A stretch of DNA of 64,000 nt from Guyparkeria sp. WRN-7. GTDB taxonomy: Bacteria > Pseudomonadota > Gammaproteobacteria > Halothiobacillales > Halothiobacillaceae. The stretch lies in NCBI RefSeq assembly GCF_001641825.1, contig NZ_LRFH01000002.1:1-64000 (forward strand), given 5' to 3'. The notes under the pieces were generated by a model. That model was not told the DNA's origin and ran no database searches. It worked only from the letters and a program-made list of their open reading frames with translations. How positions within the stretch are numbered: the first letter of the stretch is position 1; every line of letters begins with the position of its first letter. The position numbers and the translations under genes were made by a program. Below are positions 20,037-26,720 of this stretch, one piece after another.

Positions 20037-20495
20037 ATGGCAGCCTCAGGAAATCCCTCGAAGGGTGAAAAGCCTTTCACCAACACCAACGTTGCAGTCG
20101 CGCTATTCGGTGCCAGCATGATGGCTCTCGGGGCATTCCTTCCCGTGTTGAGCCTTGGGGCGATGGAAATGACCTATGTGAAAGGGGGCGATGGTGACGG
20201 CGTGTTCGTGCTATTTGCGGCCCTTGGTGTCGCCCTATTCGCTCTTCTCCGCGCTCGCGGATTTGTCATCGCAAGTAGCGTGGCGGGCCTCGGCGTAATG
20301 GCCTTCGGGCTTTACAACGCTGTCACGAGAATCGACGAGCTACAGGCACAATTGGCGCAAGACCTTGAAGGCAACCCGTTTGGCGGCTTCGCCTTGGCGA
20401 TCTCGGAGTCCGCATCTTTGGAATGGGGGTGGATCGTCATGATTATTGGTGGCCTAGTCGCAATCATCGGCGCATTAATACAGCCGGACAGCTAA
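20037..20495 (+). CDS. Four-helix membrane protein, unknown
   Basis: A 152-residue inner-membrane protein with about four hydrophobic segments: VAVALFGASMMALGAFLPVL, VFVLFAALGVALFALL, FVIASSVAGLGVMAFGLY and WGWIVMIIGGLVAIIGALI. A short polar loop after the first segment (EMTYVKGGDGDG) probably faces the periplasm. ATG 20037 has AAGGAG six bases upstream. Its composition is less GC-rich than the replication genes. The stop abuts the stop of the zinc-ribbon membrane gene on the opposite strand. Function unknown; the family resembles small stress or immunity membrane proteins only in topology. Confidence 0.7.
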   Translation: MAASGNPSKGEKPFTNTNVAVALFGASMMALGAFLPVLSLGAMEMTYVKGGDGDGVFVLFAALGVALFALLRARGFVIASSVAGLGVMAFGLYNAVTRIDELQAQLAQDLEGNPFGGFALAISESASLEWGWIVMIIGGLVAIIGALIQPDS

Positions 20496-20780
20496 CTATT
20501 TGAAGCGCCCCACCAGGAACACCACAAAGCCGCTCAAACCAAGCGCCCACCCGAGTCCGCCATTACCGGCCATCCCGATAAGCATCCCCGCGACGATTAA
20601 CAGAAAACCGATGGCTTCCCACGCCCCGCCCGAACGCGTGGACCTACTCACCCCGTCCGGCTCTCTGCCGGGGCGTGCTGCTTTCGGCGGCGGCGCTGCT
20701 ATTGGTGCTCCGCAATTTGGGCAGGCCGCCGCCTTGTCTGATACTTCCTTGCCGCACTCCGGGCATTCCATCATCGCCAT
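20496..20780 (-). CDS. Zinc-ribbon membrane protein
   Basis: A 94-residue protein with an N-terminal zinc ribbon (MECPECGKEV and AACPNCGAPI, four Cys) followed by a Pro/Ala/Arg linker and two hydrophobic segments (AIGFLLIVAGMLIGMAG and LGWALGLSGFVVFLVG). This zinc-ribbon plus membrane layout is common in small envelope sensors of unknown function. ATG 20780 has AGGAG eight bases upstream. It converges with the 152-residue membrane protein with no gap. Confidence 0.75.
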   Translation of the reverse strand: MAMMECPECGKEVSDKAAACPNCGAPIAAPPPKAARPGREPDGVSRSTRSGGAWEAIGFLLIVAGMLIGMAGNGGLGWALGLSGFVVFLVGRFK

Positions 20781-21172
20781 ATCGTGCTCTCCTTTTAGGT
20801 GGGCTTCCGACCCCACCATAGACCCATCAGCCAGTGACGGGGATAAACAACAAACGCGAATCGAAACCACGGGCACAAGTGCAATTCAGTGCGCCCGTGT
20901 CACCCATCGGTCCGGCCAGGCTCCGAAGGACCCATTGCCCCGACCGCGACACACCAGAACCACCACCCCCAACGCAGGCCGAAAAACTGTCGAGAACCGC
21001 GCTCCGCGCTACCCGTGTGATCGGCAGCCCTTACAGGGACCCGCGACGTTTTGCTATGGTCGAGGTGATCCGTTTCGCCAGGACGGCGATGCACCAGGCA
21101 GACAGTCGGGAAGTCAGCCACGCGGGGCGGATCGCCCTACATATCCCTACAAATGCGGCCGGGCCGTGGTCG
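20781..21172. other. 392-base gap without a supported gene
   Basis: Between the zinc-ribbon gene and the terminase small subunit. Short frames exist on both strands but none has a ribosome site or a believable protein. A loose inverted repeat (GGGCAC ... GTGCGCCC, 20869-20905) is present. A packaging (cos/pac) site could lie here beside the terminase gene, but nothing in the sequence proves it. Confidence 0.4.
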
Positions 21173-21601
21173 TCACTCGTCACGCTCGCTAGGTGCCACC
21201 AGCTCGATCCGGGCCGGCGGTTCCGCTTCCCACACCACTCGGATGGGATCGACGGCCCCGGTGATCTCCCGGCGCTCCACAAAGTCGCCTTGTGCTTTGC
21301 CCAACAGCTCCGATGCTTTCAGCCGGTCGCGTATTGCTGGCGGCTCTCCATCCGGGCCGGTGATCTCCCCGCGCACGATTGCCGACCACCAGGCTTGCCG
21401 CTGCTCTCGGTCGATCACGGCGGCGCTCCGCTCTCGGTCCGCCAGATCCCGCAGGGCGCGGGCAACCTCAACATTTCTCAACAACCGGCTGCCCTGGGGC
21501 TCGGGGTGCTTGTACCCGGCGGCTCGGGCGGCGTGGGTTGCGTTGCCGCTGGCGGCGTAGGCTTCCACAAATCGGCGTTGTCTCTCGGTCAGGCGTCGCA
21601 T
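21173..21601 (-). CDS. terS: Phage terminase small subunit
   Basis: A 142-residue terminase small subunit of the Terminase_2 type. The DNA-binding N-terminus is distinctive: LTERQRRFVEAYAASGNATH, AARAAGY and GSRLLRNVEVARAL. It would recognise the packaging site of the element DNA. No large subunit is present in the window, so it would have to work with a helper phage TerL, a strategy known for PICIs. The start at 21601 has GGGGGAA upstream and overlaps the preceding 83-residue gene by 13 bases. Confidence 0.88.
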   Translation of the reverse strand: MRRLTERQRRFVEAYAASGNATHAARAAGYKHPEPQGSRLLRNVEVARALRDLADRERSAAVIDREQRQAWWSAIVRGEITGPDGEPPAIRDRLKASELLGKAQGDFVERREITGAVDPIRVVWEAEPPARIELVAPSERDE

Positions 21602-21840
21602 GCTTCCCCCTTGTCGCCATTGTCGCCACGTCGCAGGACGGCCCGCACAGCCGCTACAGTCTCGTCATACCGCTGGCGGTAAGCCATCGCCATAACCATG
21701 TGCCGGGCGCATCGGTCGGCGGCGTCGGCATCGGGGCGCGGCATCATCTCGACGGCCTGCCGGGCGTGGCACTCCATCAGGGCGCGGGCTCGGTTCAACT
21801 CGACCAGACGGTGGGTGATCTCGCGTTCATGCTCGGTCAT
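21589..21840 (-). CDS. Small helical protein, unknown
   Basis: An 83-residue, highly charged, alpha-helical protein (REITHRLVELNRARALMECH, YDETVAAVRAVLRRG). Not recognised. It overlaps the terminase small subunit start by 13 bases and the next upstream gene by 14, so it belongs to the same transcript. Possibly a small packaging or regulatory partner, which is inference from position. Confidence 0.65.
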   Translation of the reverse strand: MTEHEREITHRLVELNRARALMECHARQAVEMMPRPDADAADRCARHMVMAMAYRQRYDETVAAVRAVLRRGDNGDKGEACDA

Positions 21841-22234
21841 GGGTGGCCTCCACAGTCACAGGCCGCCAGCTCTCGCAGGCGCGGCGGTCCGTGTCGAACA
21901 TGAAGCCGCAGGTCGGGGGCGGCTCGCCCGCTAGGCATCGCCCGACACGGGCACGGGGTGCGATCCGCTCGAAGTGCCGACAGTCGAGGCAATGGACCAG
22001 GGGCAGGGGAGGCACCCCAAGGCCCAGCCATGCCTCCGCGTTCTGTTTGCCGGCCAATGACTCGGGTTTCTGATTTTGACCCGGACCCCTGTTGTTTGTG
22101 GTGGTACAGGTGGTGCATGGGGTACAGCCCCGCCGTGGCGCGGTTTCAGGTGTACCACCTGCCTTTTTCTCAGGTGGTACAGGTGGTACAGGCTGGCCGG
22201 TGGCCAGGCGGTCGAGCACGTTACCCAGCCCCAT
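21827..22234 (-). CDS. Cys-rich C-terminal protein, unknown
   Basis: A 135-residue protein. The N-terminal half is low complexity (PVPPVPPEKK, TPCTTCTTTNN), partly because iteron-like DNA repeats are translated there. The C-terminal half carries a probable zinc-binding module, HCLDCRHF ... GRCLAG ... TCGF ... ACESWRP, a pattern common in phage and plasmid proteins next to replication genes. ATG 22234 has GAGGGAG six bases upstream and overlaps the helicase gene end by 14 bases. Confidence 0.65.
   Translation of the reverse strand: MGLGNVLDRLATGQPVPPVPPEKKAGGTPETAPRRGCTPCTTCTTTNNRGPGQNQKPESLAGKQNAEAWLGLGVPPLPLVHCLDCRHFERIAPRARVGRCLAGEPPPTCGFMFDTDRRACESWRPVTVEATHDRA
22100..22191. repeat. Iteron-like repeat cluster A
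   Basis: Three perfect copies of GGTGGTACAG (22100-22109, 22173-22182, 22182-22191), the last two overlapping by one base with a nine-base period. One 9/10 copy lies on the other strand (22150-22159), inside the palindrome CAGGTGTACCACCTG (22147-22161). The unit resembles the GGTGAACAG iterons bound by the satellite P4 alpha primase. Confidence 0.6.
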
Positions 22235-24137
22235 GGTCGTCTCCCTCGTCGGGAAGCCGGACAACGTACAGCCGCTTTTTCCCCTCCGATGTGCGGACCT
22301 GCTTTGATCGCTTGCCGTGGCCCGATTCCTTGTCGGAAAGCCATCCGGCAGCGTCCAATGCCTGGGCAATCCGTGTGGTGTCGAAGCCAGGGCAGGCGGC
22401 GCGAAGGCCGGTCGAGGTAAACAGGTACTCGCGTACCCCGTGGATTTCCCGCCACCAGCCGGCGCGGCCGGCGTGGGTTGTCACCTTCGCCTCGGTCTCC
22501 AGGTCGGTAAACCGGGTATCGGCGTGCGCGTCGATAAAGGCCGCCACGGCGTCGCACACCTGCCGATCCTCGGTCACACCTTCGCCCTTGGCGCTAGCCC
22601 ACACGGCGAACAGATCGGCGGCCGCCTGCATGGCCTCACCCTCGGGCCATCCGGTCACCCCGTACTCGGTCGCCAGCTCCCCGGCGATACCGGCCAGCGC
22701 AAACCCTTTGGCGGCTCGACCCTCCAGGCCGTCGCGGCCAGCAAAGCAGGGCAGGGCTAGGGCGCGCTCCAGCTCCCCACCCATGTCCCTGGGGTCGTCG
22801 ATCAACCGGCGGACGAACTCGGGGCCGGCGTGTCCGTAGTGCCGACCGGCGGCGCGCTTGATTGCGTCCGCCAGCGACCGGCCACCCTCGTGCCCGTGCA
22901 GCTCGTCGAACACTCCATGGGCACGGCTGGCGGGAATGTCGAGCAACCGGACCGATTGCCCGGCCTTTTGCCGGTGGCCACCTTCGGCCATGTGGGCGGC
23001 CAAGGAGCGCTCCCCGGTGCTCAGCATCGCTACCCGCCAGCGGTAGGCATGCCGTGCCGCTCCCGTTCGGGCGGCGCGTGTCTTGCCCACTCCGTTGCCT
23101 AAGGCGTAGACAGTGCCGCCGATCTCCCGGTTGTCCGCCTCGCTGATCTCGTCGAGGCATAACAGCGTGTCATTGAGTGCGGCGGCGATACCCTCCAGGC
23201 CGTTGCCGGTGGCTCGCCAGGTGCGGACAAACTCGGGGCCACCCCATACGCTGGCGGCCGCGTGCAGGCCGGTGGTCTTGCCGCTCGAACTGTCACCCAC
23301 CAGGTGGAACCCGTGGCCGGTGTGTGAGGCCACGCGCTCAAACAGGGGGCCGGCGAACCCGACCGACACGGCAAACACCAACACGGGGTTGCCGACTGCC
23401 AGCCCGGCCAATTCCTCCCGCCAGCCCGACAGATTGCCGCCGGCCGTGAACTGATCGGCGGCCGGGTGCTCGCTCTGATAGATCACGTCGCCCTCGCCAA
23501 TCGTCTGCCGGGGCATGATGAACAGCTCGGGGCCATGCCAGCCGGTGCGGGTGGCGGCGGTGACTCGTCGCCTCGGGCTCGACTGCATCAACCAGGCGTT
23601 AAGGCGTGCTCGGGCCTCCGGGTTGATCCTTACCCCAAGGTCGAGCAATTCGGCGCGCATCTCGTCGCCCCCGGCGTTCAGTAGGCGCATGGGCATTGCC
23701 CACTCTCGCCATTGGCCGTCCGGGTTCACGAATCGCAATAGCCGGCCGAAGCTATCGCCCTGGGGACTGGCGGTGATCGCCTCGACGTGGATTGGCGAGC
23801 ACACCCACAGGTCGAAGGGCTCCGGCGGCTTGTCTCCCTTGCCGCCACGCATGCCGTGGTAGTACAGGCCGGGCCGGCCCAAGGCGGTCCAGTCGTTGTA
23901 AACCGCAAAGCTCGGGCGCTTCGGTTCCGGCGGCTCGGGTGTTTCGGGCGGCGGTGCCTCAGTCGGCGCGACCGGCTCGGGCAACTCGGGGGCGGTTTCG
24001 TCTGTACCACCTGTACCACCTCCGGAAATGGCCGGTGGTACAGGCTCAGGCCGCATGCTGGCGGGCTTGTACCACGTGTCCCACCTGTACCACCCATTTT
24101 GCAAGGGGTCCGGGCGATTTTCGGGAGCATCGGTCAT
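22221..24137 (-). CDS. DUF927 replicative helicase
   Basis: A 638-residue protein of the DUF927 family, the superfamily helicase/ATPase part of many plasmid, satellite and phage primase-helicase systems. The first 90 residues are Pro/Glu-rich and disordered. The core starts near residue 230. The Walker A is GDSSSGKTTGLHAA, Walker B LLCLDEISEADN, and a nearby Asn/Gly/Arg stretch (ALGNGVGKTRA) fits sensor and arginine positions. The start (ATG 24137) overlaps the Toprim gene as ATGA; a longer frame to 24332 is rejected for that reason. With the Toprim protein it probably replicates the excised element. Confidence 0.87.
   Translation of the reverse strand: MTDAPENRPDPLQNGWYRWDTWYKPASMRPEPVPPAISGGGTGGTDETAPELPEPVAPTEAPPPETPEPPEPKRPSFAVYNDWTALGRPGLYYHGMRGGKGDKPPEPFDLWVCSPIHVEAITASPQGDSFGRLLRFVNPDGQWREWAMPMRLLNAGGDEMRAELLDLGVRINPEARARLNAWLMQSSPRRRVTAATRTGWHGPELFIMPRQTIGEGDVIYQSEHPAADQFTAGGNLSGWREELAGLAVGNPVLVFAVSVGFAGPLFERVASHTGHGFHLVGDSSSGKTTGLHAAASVWGGPEFVRTWRATGNGLEGIAAALNDTLLCLDEISEADNREIGGTVYALGNGVGKTRAARTGAARHAYRWRVAMLSTGERSLAAHMAEGGHRQKAGQSVRLLDIPASRAHGVFDELHGHEGGRSLADAIKRAAGRHYGHAGPEFVRRLIDDPRDMGGELERALALPCFAGRDGLEGRAAKGFALAGIAGELATEYGVTGWPEGEAMQAAADLFAVWASAKGEGVTEDRQVCDAVAAFIDAHADTRFTDLETEAKVTTHAGRAGWWREIHGVREYLFTSTGLRAACPGFDTTRIAQALDAAGWLSDKESGHGKRSKQVRTSEGKKRLYVVRLPDEGDDHGAG
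24002..24094. repeat. Iteron-like repeat cluster B
   Basis: Four perfect copies of the same 10-mer: three as CTGTACCACC (24002-24011, 24011-24020, 24085-24094) and one as GGTGGTACAG (24034-24043). A partial copy lies at 24068-24075. They sit in the first 45 codons of the helicase gene. Confidence 0.6.
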
Positions 24138-25072
24138 GCGCCACCCCCTTGGCGGTAGCCCATCAGGTCGTTGAAGTCGGAAAGCTCCAGCGGCGCGCCC
24201 GGCGGGAAATCCGGCCAGATAACCCGACCGCCAGCATTGATCGCGGCGGCTCGACCGGCGGCCATGCCGGGGTTGTGGCCTGGGTCTTTGCGGTCGTTGT
24301 CGCAGGCAACCACCAACGGCAGGTCGGGCCAACGGTCACGGGCGGCCAGCGCCACGGGCTCCAGGTTGCCGGCGTCGATAGCGGCTAACACCAGGTCGCC
24401 CGGTGACATGCCCGCCAGCGTGCAGCCGGTTGCCCACCCTTCGCAGACGGTCAGCCGGTCCGGGTGCTCGGGTGCATGCACAGGGATTGCGTGGCCGCGC
24501 TTTGCCCCGCCGGACAACATGCGCTTTCCGCCCTGCTCATCAATGAACTGAAGGGATGCCAGGGACCAATCGGATAGGCGGCGGATCGGTAACACCAGGC
24601 GGCCGCCTTGCTGGCGGGCACCCATCGGCTCGATCCGCTTTCGGGCAGCGTAGGGGTGGGCCGCATCGGCCGGGACCGATCCCGCCCACAGGCTGGCGGC
24701 TCGCTTGGCGGCCATGGCATGGCGGTTTGCCCGGTCGGCAGCGGCTTGGGCCTTGGCGGTTGCAATGCGTGCCCGCTGCCCTGCCTTCTCGGTCTCGCTC
24801 AGCGATTGCCAGCCATCGGCGTGCCACGTGTGTTTTGCCCCGGTCCGCCAGCTACCAAACACCCCGACCGGGTTTCGATCCGCGTGCAGGACGTACCACC
24901 CGTTTTTCGATCCGGGTTTATCGCCCTCGACCCGGTATCGGCGCATATCGCCATCGGCAACCAGGGCCGCACCTTCCGCCGGGGGCAATTCTGCCTCCCG
25001 CATGGCCGCCAGCATGGCGAGCTCGGGCGGCGTGGTGGCCTGTCTCTCGTCTGTCTGGGTTTGTGCGTTCAT
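24134..25072 (-). CDS. Toprim-domain primase-like protein
   Basis: A 312-residue protein with a C-terminal Toprim domain: catalytic Glu in TVCEGWATGCTLAG and the Asp pair in VVACDNDRKD. Before it is a segment (HPYAARKRIEPMGARQQGGRLVLPIR) typical of the Toprim primases of plasmids and P4-like elements. A separate zinc finger is not obvious. ATG 25072 has GGAGGTGAG just upstream. It overlaps the DUF927 gene and the HTH_39 gene by four bases each, so the three are translationally coupled. Confidence 0.87.
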   Translation of the reverse strand: MNAQTQTDERQATTPPELAMLAAMREAELPPAEGAALVADGDMRRYRVEGDKPGSKNGWYVLHADRNPVGVFGSWRTGAKHTWHADGWQSLSETEKAGQRARIATAKAQAAADRANRHAMAAKRAASLWAGSVPADAAHPYAARKRIEPMGARQQGGRLVLPIRRLSDWSLASLQFIDEQGGKRMLSGGAKRGHAIPVHAPEHPDRLTVCEGWATGCTLAGMSPGDLVLAAIDAGNLEPVALAARDRWPDLPLVVACDNDRKDPGHNPGMAAGRAAAINAGGRVIWPDFPPGAPLELSDFNDLMGYRQGGGA

Positions 25073-25392
25073 TGGCTCACCTCCGCAACTCCAGGCATTA
25101 GGACGTACTCGGCAACGTGGTGGGGGTTGCCGGCGGCGTCGCGCTCTGTGCGCCATAGCGTTTCGATGCGGTGGCCTCGGGCTCGCAGCTCAAACACACG
25201 GCCGGCCGGGTGCAGCACGTTAAGGCGCTCGCGTGCCTCAATCGTGGTCAGGCGGTGATGCTGGCGAAGGTGGGCGAGAACGCGGGCGCGTTGTGCTTCG
25301 GCACTCCGGCCCTGTGCCTGGGCGGTGCTATGCTGGCGGCGTGTCTCCGGCCCCTGCATGCCTTCGCGGTGTGTGGGGGTTTCTCGGTTCAT
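25069..25392 (-). CDS. Helix-turn-helix protein (HTH_39 type)
   Basis: A 107-residue DNA-binding protein. The second half matches the small phage helix-turn-helix family: RARVLAHLRQHHRLTTIEAR, RVFELRARGHRIET, then HHVAEYVLMP. The N-terminus is polar and probably flexible. It overlaps its neighbours by ATGA on both sides. Likely a replication initiator accessory or regulator; that is inference. Confidence 0.78.
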   Translation of the reverse strand: MNRETPTHREGMQGPETRRQHSTAQAQGRSAEAQRARVLAHLRQHHRLTTIEARERLNVLHPAGRVFELRARGHRIETLWRTERDAAGNPHHVAEYVLMPGVAEVSQ

Positions 25393-25601
25393 GCCATCGC
25401 CTCCCGCTCGTTTGCCTTGATCACAGCGGCCAACGCAGTGCGCGACCGGACTTCGGCGGCATTCAGCTCGTGCCGGCGGCGGTAGGCTTCGGCCTCCGCT
25501 CGACTGGCGAAGGGGCCGGCCACCAGGTGGCGAATCAGGATCGGCGGGAACACGCCGAGCAGGGCGCGGCGGTCGGTCAGGTAGTAGGCGCGGGCGGTCA
25601 T
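25389..25601 (-). CDS. Small protein of the replication operon
   Basis: A 70-residue basic protein (RAYYLTDRRALLGVFPPILI, FASRAEAEAYRRRHEL). The second part looks like a short SPOR-like or host-nuclease-inhibitor-type helical unit but I do not recognise it. It overlaps alpA and the HTH_39 gene by four bases each, so it is a real member of the operon. Confidence 0.65.
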   Translation of the reverse strand: MTARAYYLTDRRALLGVFPPILIRHLVAGPFASRAEAEAYRRRHELNAAEVRSRTALAAVIKANEREAMA

Positions 25602-25816
25602 GCTTCCACCCCCTGCCGGTCGGCAATGAACTGGTCGAGGGTGGACAGCCGCCAGCCGGTTACCTGGGCCGACAGCTTGATAGGGCGTGGCAGCTCCCCG
25701 CGCTCGACAAGCCGGTATAGGGTCGATTTACCGATCCCCAGATAGGCGGCAGCCTCACGCGGACGGATGATGGCTTGGCCCTGATAGGCCGGGCCGGTGT
25801 GGGTGTTTCTGGTCAT
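25598..25816 (-). CDS. AlpA-family regulator/excisionase
   Basis: A 72-residue AlpA-type winged-helix protein: IIRPREAAAYLGIGKSTLYR, then ERGELPRPIKLS and a Trp-Arg pair. AlpA activates integrase and excision in P4-like elements. ATG 25816 is the family-typical start. It is the first gene of a five-gene overlapping operon (alpA to DUF927). Confidence 0.88.
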   Translation of the reverse strand: MTRNTHTGPAYQGQAIIRPREAAAYLGIGKSTLYRLVERGELPRPIKLSAQVTGWRLSTLDQFIADRQGVEA

Positions 25817-25881
25817 GCGTCGTACCCCGCTGGGTCTGTGTGGACTCAGGGGACGACGGTAGGGAGCGCATTTGTGGAAGT

Positions 25882-25915
25882 GTCCCAAACGGACTCATTT
25901 CCGGTCCATTTGGAC
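25882..25915. promoter_or_regulatory. Paired GTCC/GGAC inverted repeats upstream of alpA
   Basis: Two inverted repeats: GTCC-N5-GGAC at 25882-25894 and GTCC-N4-GGAC at 25904-25915 (the second has perfect 5-bp arms GTCCA/TGGAC). Repeats start 21-22 bases apart, two helical turns. They lie between the alpA start (25816) and the stop of the 231-residue gene (25928). Fits a dimeric repressor operator. Confidence 0.55.
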
Positions 25916-25927
25916 AGCTTGGGAGGG

Positions 25928-26623
25928 CTAGCGGTAGCGGGTGACCTCTCGGGCCTCCCGCAGATACTTGGCCAGGGTCTTTCTATCCGGCAGGTCGTCG
26001 CTCTCGCTCAACTTGGCGAGGATGGCATCGGCAGCGTTGTAGGCTTCATCCGGTGCGCCGATGTAAGCGTCGAGGGCGGCAATCACCCGGAGCATTCCAT
26101 GCTTCGCTTTCGGGTGAACTTCCCTGTCATCCTCTCCGCCAGCCTTCGGCATCTCCCCGGCGTGTACCCCAATCCGGTGCTCTTTCTCGAATCGGTCGCG
26201 CTCGGCACGGCTCACCTTCAAGTCAACGATATGGACTAGGGGTCTGTTCCCAAACGAACCGTCTGTTCCGGCAGAAAATTTTGAAGCGTAGCCGGTCGTA
26301 CCAAACCCGACCGTCGGGAAGATAAAGTCACCTTCTCCGGAAAATCCAAAACAACCACCTGCGATGAACTGCCCATCCGCCTGCTCTAGCTTGGCAACAT
26401 CTTGAGCCTCCAAGGTGAAAAAACCCACACCAAGGTGACCATCAGTTCTGAACTCGAGATCCCAGATTTCCCAGCCATCGGCCCAGACCCCCATGGCCAA
26501 CAAGCCTTGTCCGCCGATGTGAATCAGGTAGTCGGTCGAGCATCCCCAACGCTCGGCGATCTCGTCGAGGCTAAACCATTCCTTTTCCGGCAGTCCTGCC
26601 GGTGCTACGTTGTCGCGTGTCAT
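25928..26623 (-). CDS. HTH-containing regulator-like protein, unknown
   Basis: A 231-residue protein with an N-terminal helix-turn-helix-like stretch (FSLDEIAERWGCSTDYLIHI) and a C-terminal segment (KAKHGMLRVIAALDAYIG, DRKTLAKYLREAREVTRYR) often seen in mobile-element proteins of unknown function. The middle part is Gly/Phe-rich and looks like beta strands. Base composition is AT-richer than the flanking genes. It sits between the integrase and alpA, where satellites usually place a master regulator. Its role as a repressor of the alpA operon is inferred only. Confidence 0.6.
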   Translation of the reverse strand: MTRDNVAPAGLPEKEWFSLDEIAERWGCSTDYLIHIGGQGLLAMGVWADGWEIWDLEFRTDGHLGVGFFTLEAQDVAKLEQADGQFIAGGCFGFSGEGDFIFPTVGFGTTGYASKFSAGTDGSFGNRPLVHIVDLKVSRAERDRFEKEHRIGVHAGEMPKAGGEDDREVHPKAKHGMLRVIAALDAYIGAPDEAYNAADAILAKLSESDDLPDRKTLAKYLREAREVTRYR

Positions 26624-26652
26624 CGCTGAACCTCCCGCGTTCAGTGCTGGCG

Positions 26653-26687
26653 GCCCGGCTTGCGGTGGTGCGCTTGCCGGGCTTTTT
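26653..26687 (+). terminator. Plus-strand terminator between integrase and regulator-like gene
   Basis: A perfect 7-bp stem (GCCCGGC 26653-26659 with GCCGGGC 26676-26682) followed by five T residues on the plus strand. No plus-strand gene leads into it, since both neighbours are on the minus strand. It may stop antisense transcripts entering the integrase gene. Confidence 0.5.
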
Positions 26688-26720
26688 CGTATCTGGTCAT
26701 GCTACCGCGTCCGCCGGCGG

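Noticed and set aside
20834-21682. Plus-strand 282-residue frame near terS
   Set aside because: Overlaps the convincing minus-strand terminase small subunit and has no ribosome site; sequence is low complexity.
22092-24110. CRISPR-like array from the GGTGGTACAG repeats
   Set aside because: Units are 10 bases, in both orientations and with irregular spacing inside genes; no cas genes are present.
26641-26700. 19-residue minus-strand frame after the integrase
   Set aside because: Too short, weak ribosome site, and overlaps the plus-strand terminator hairpin.
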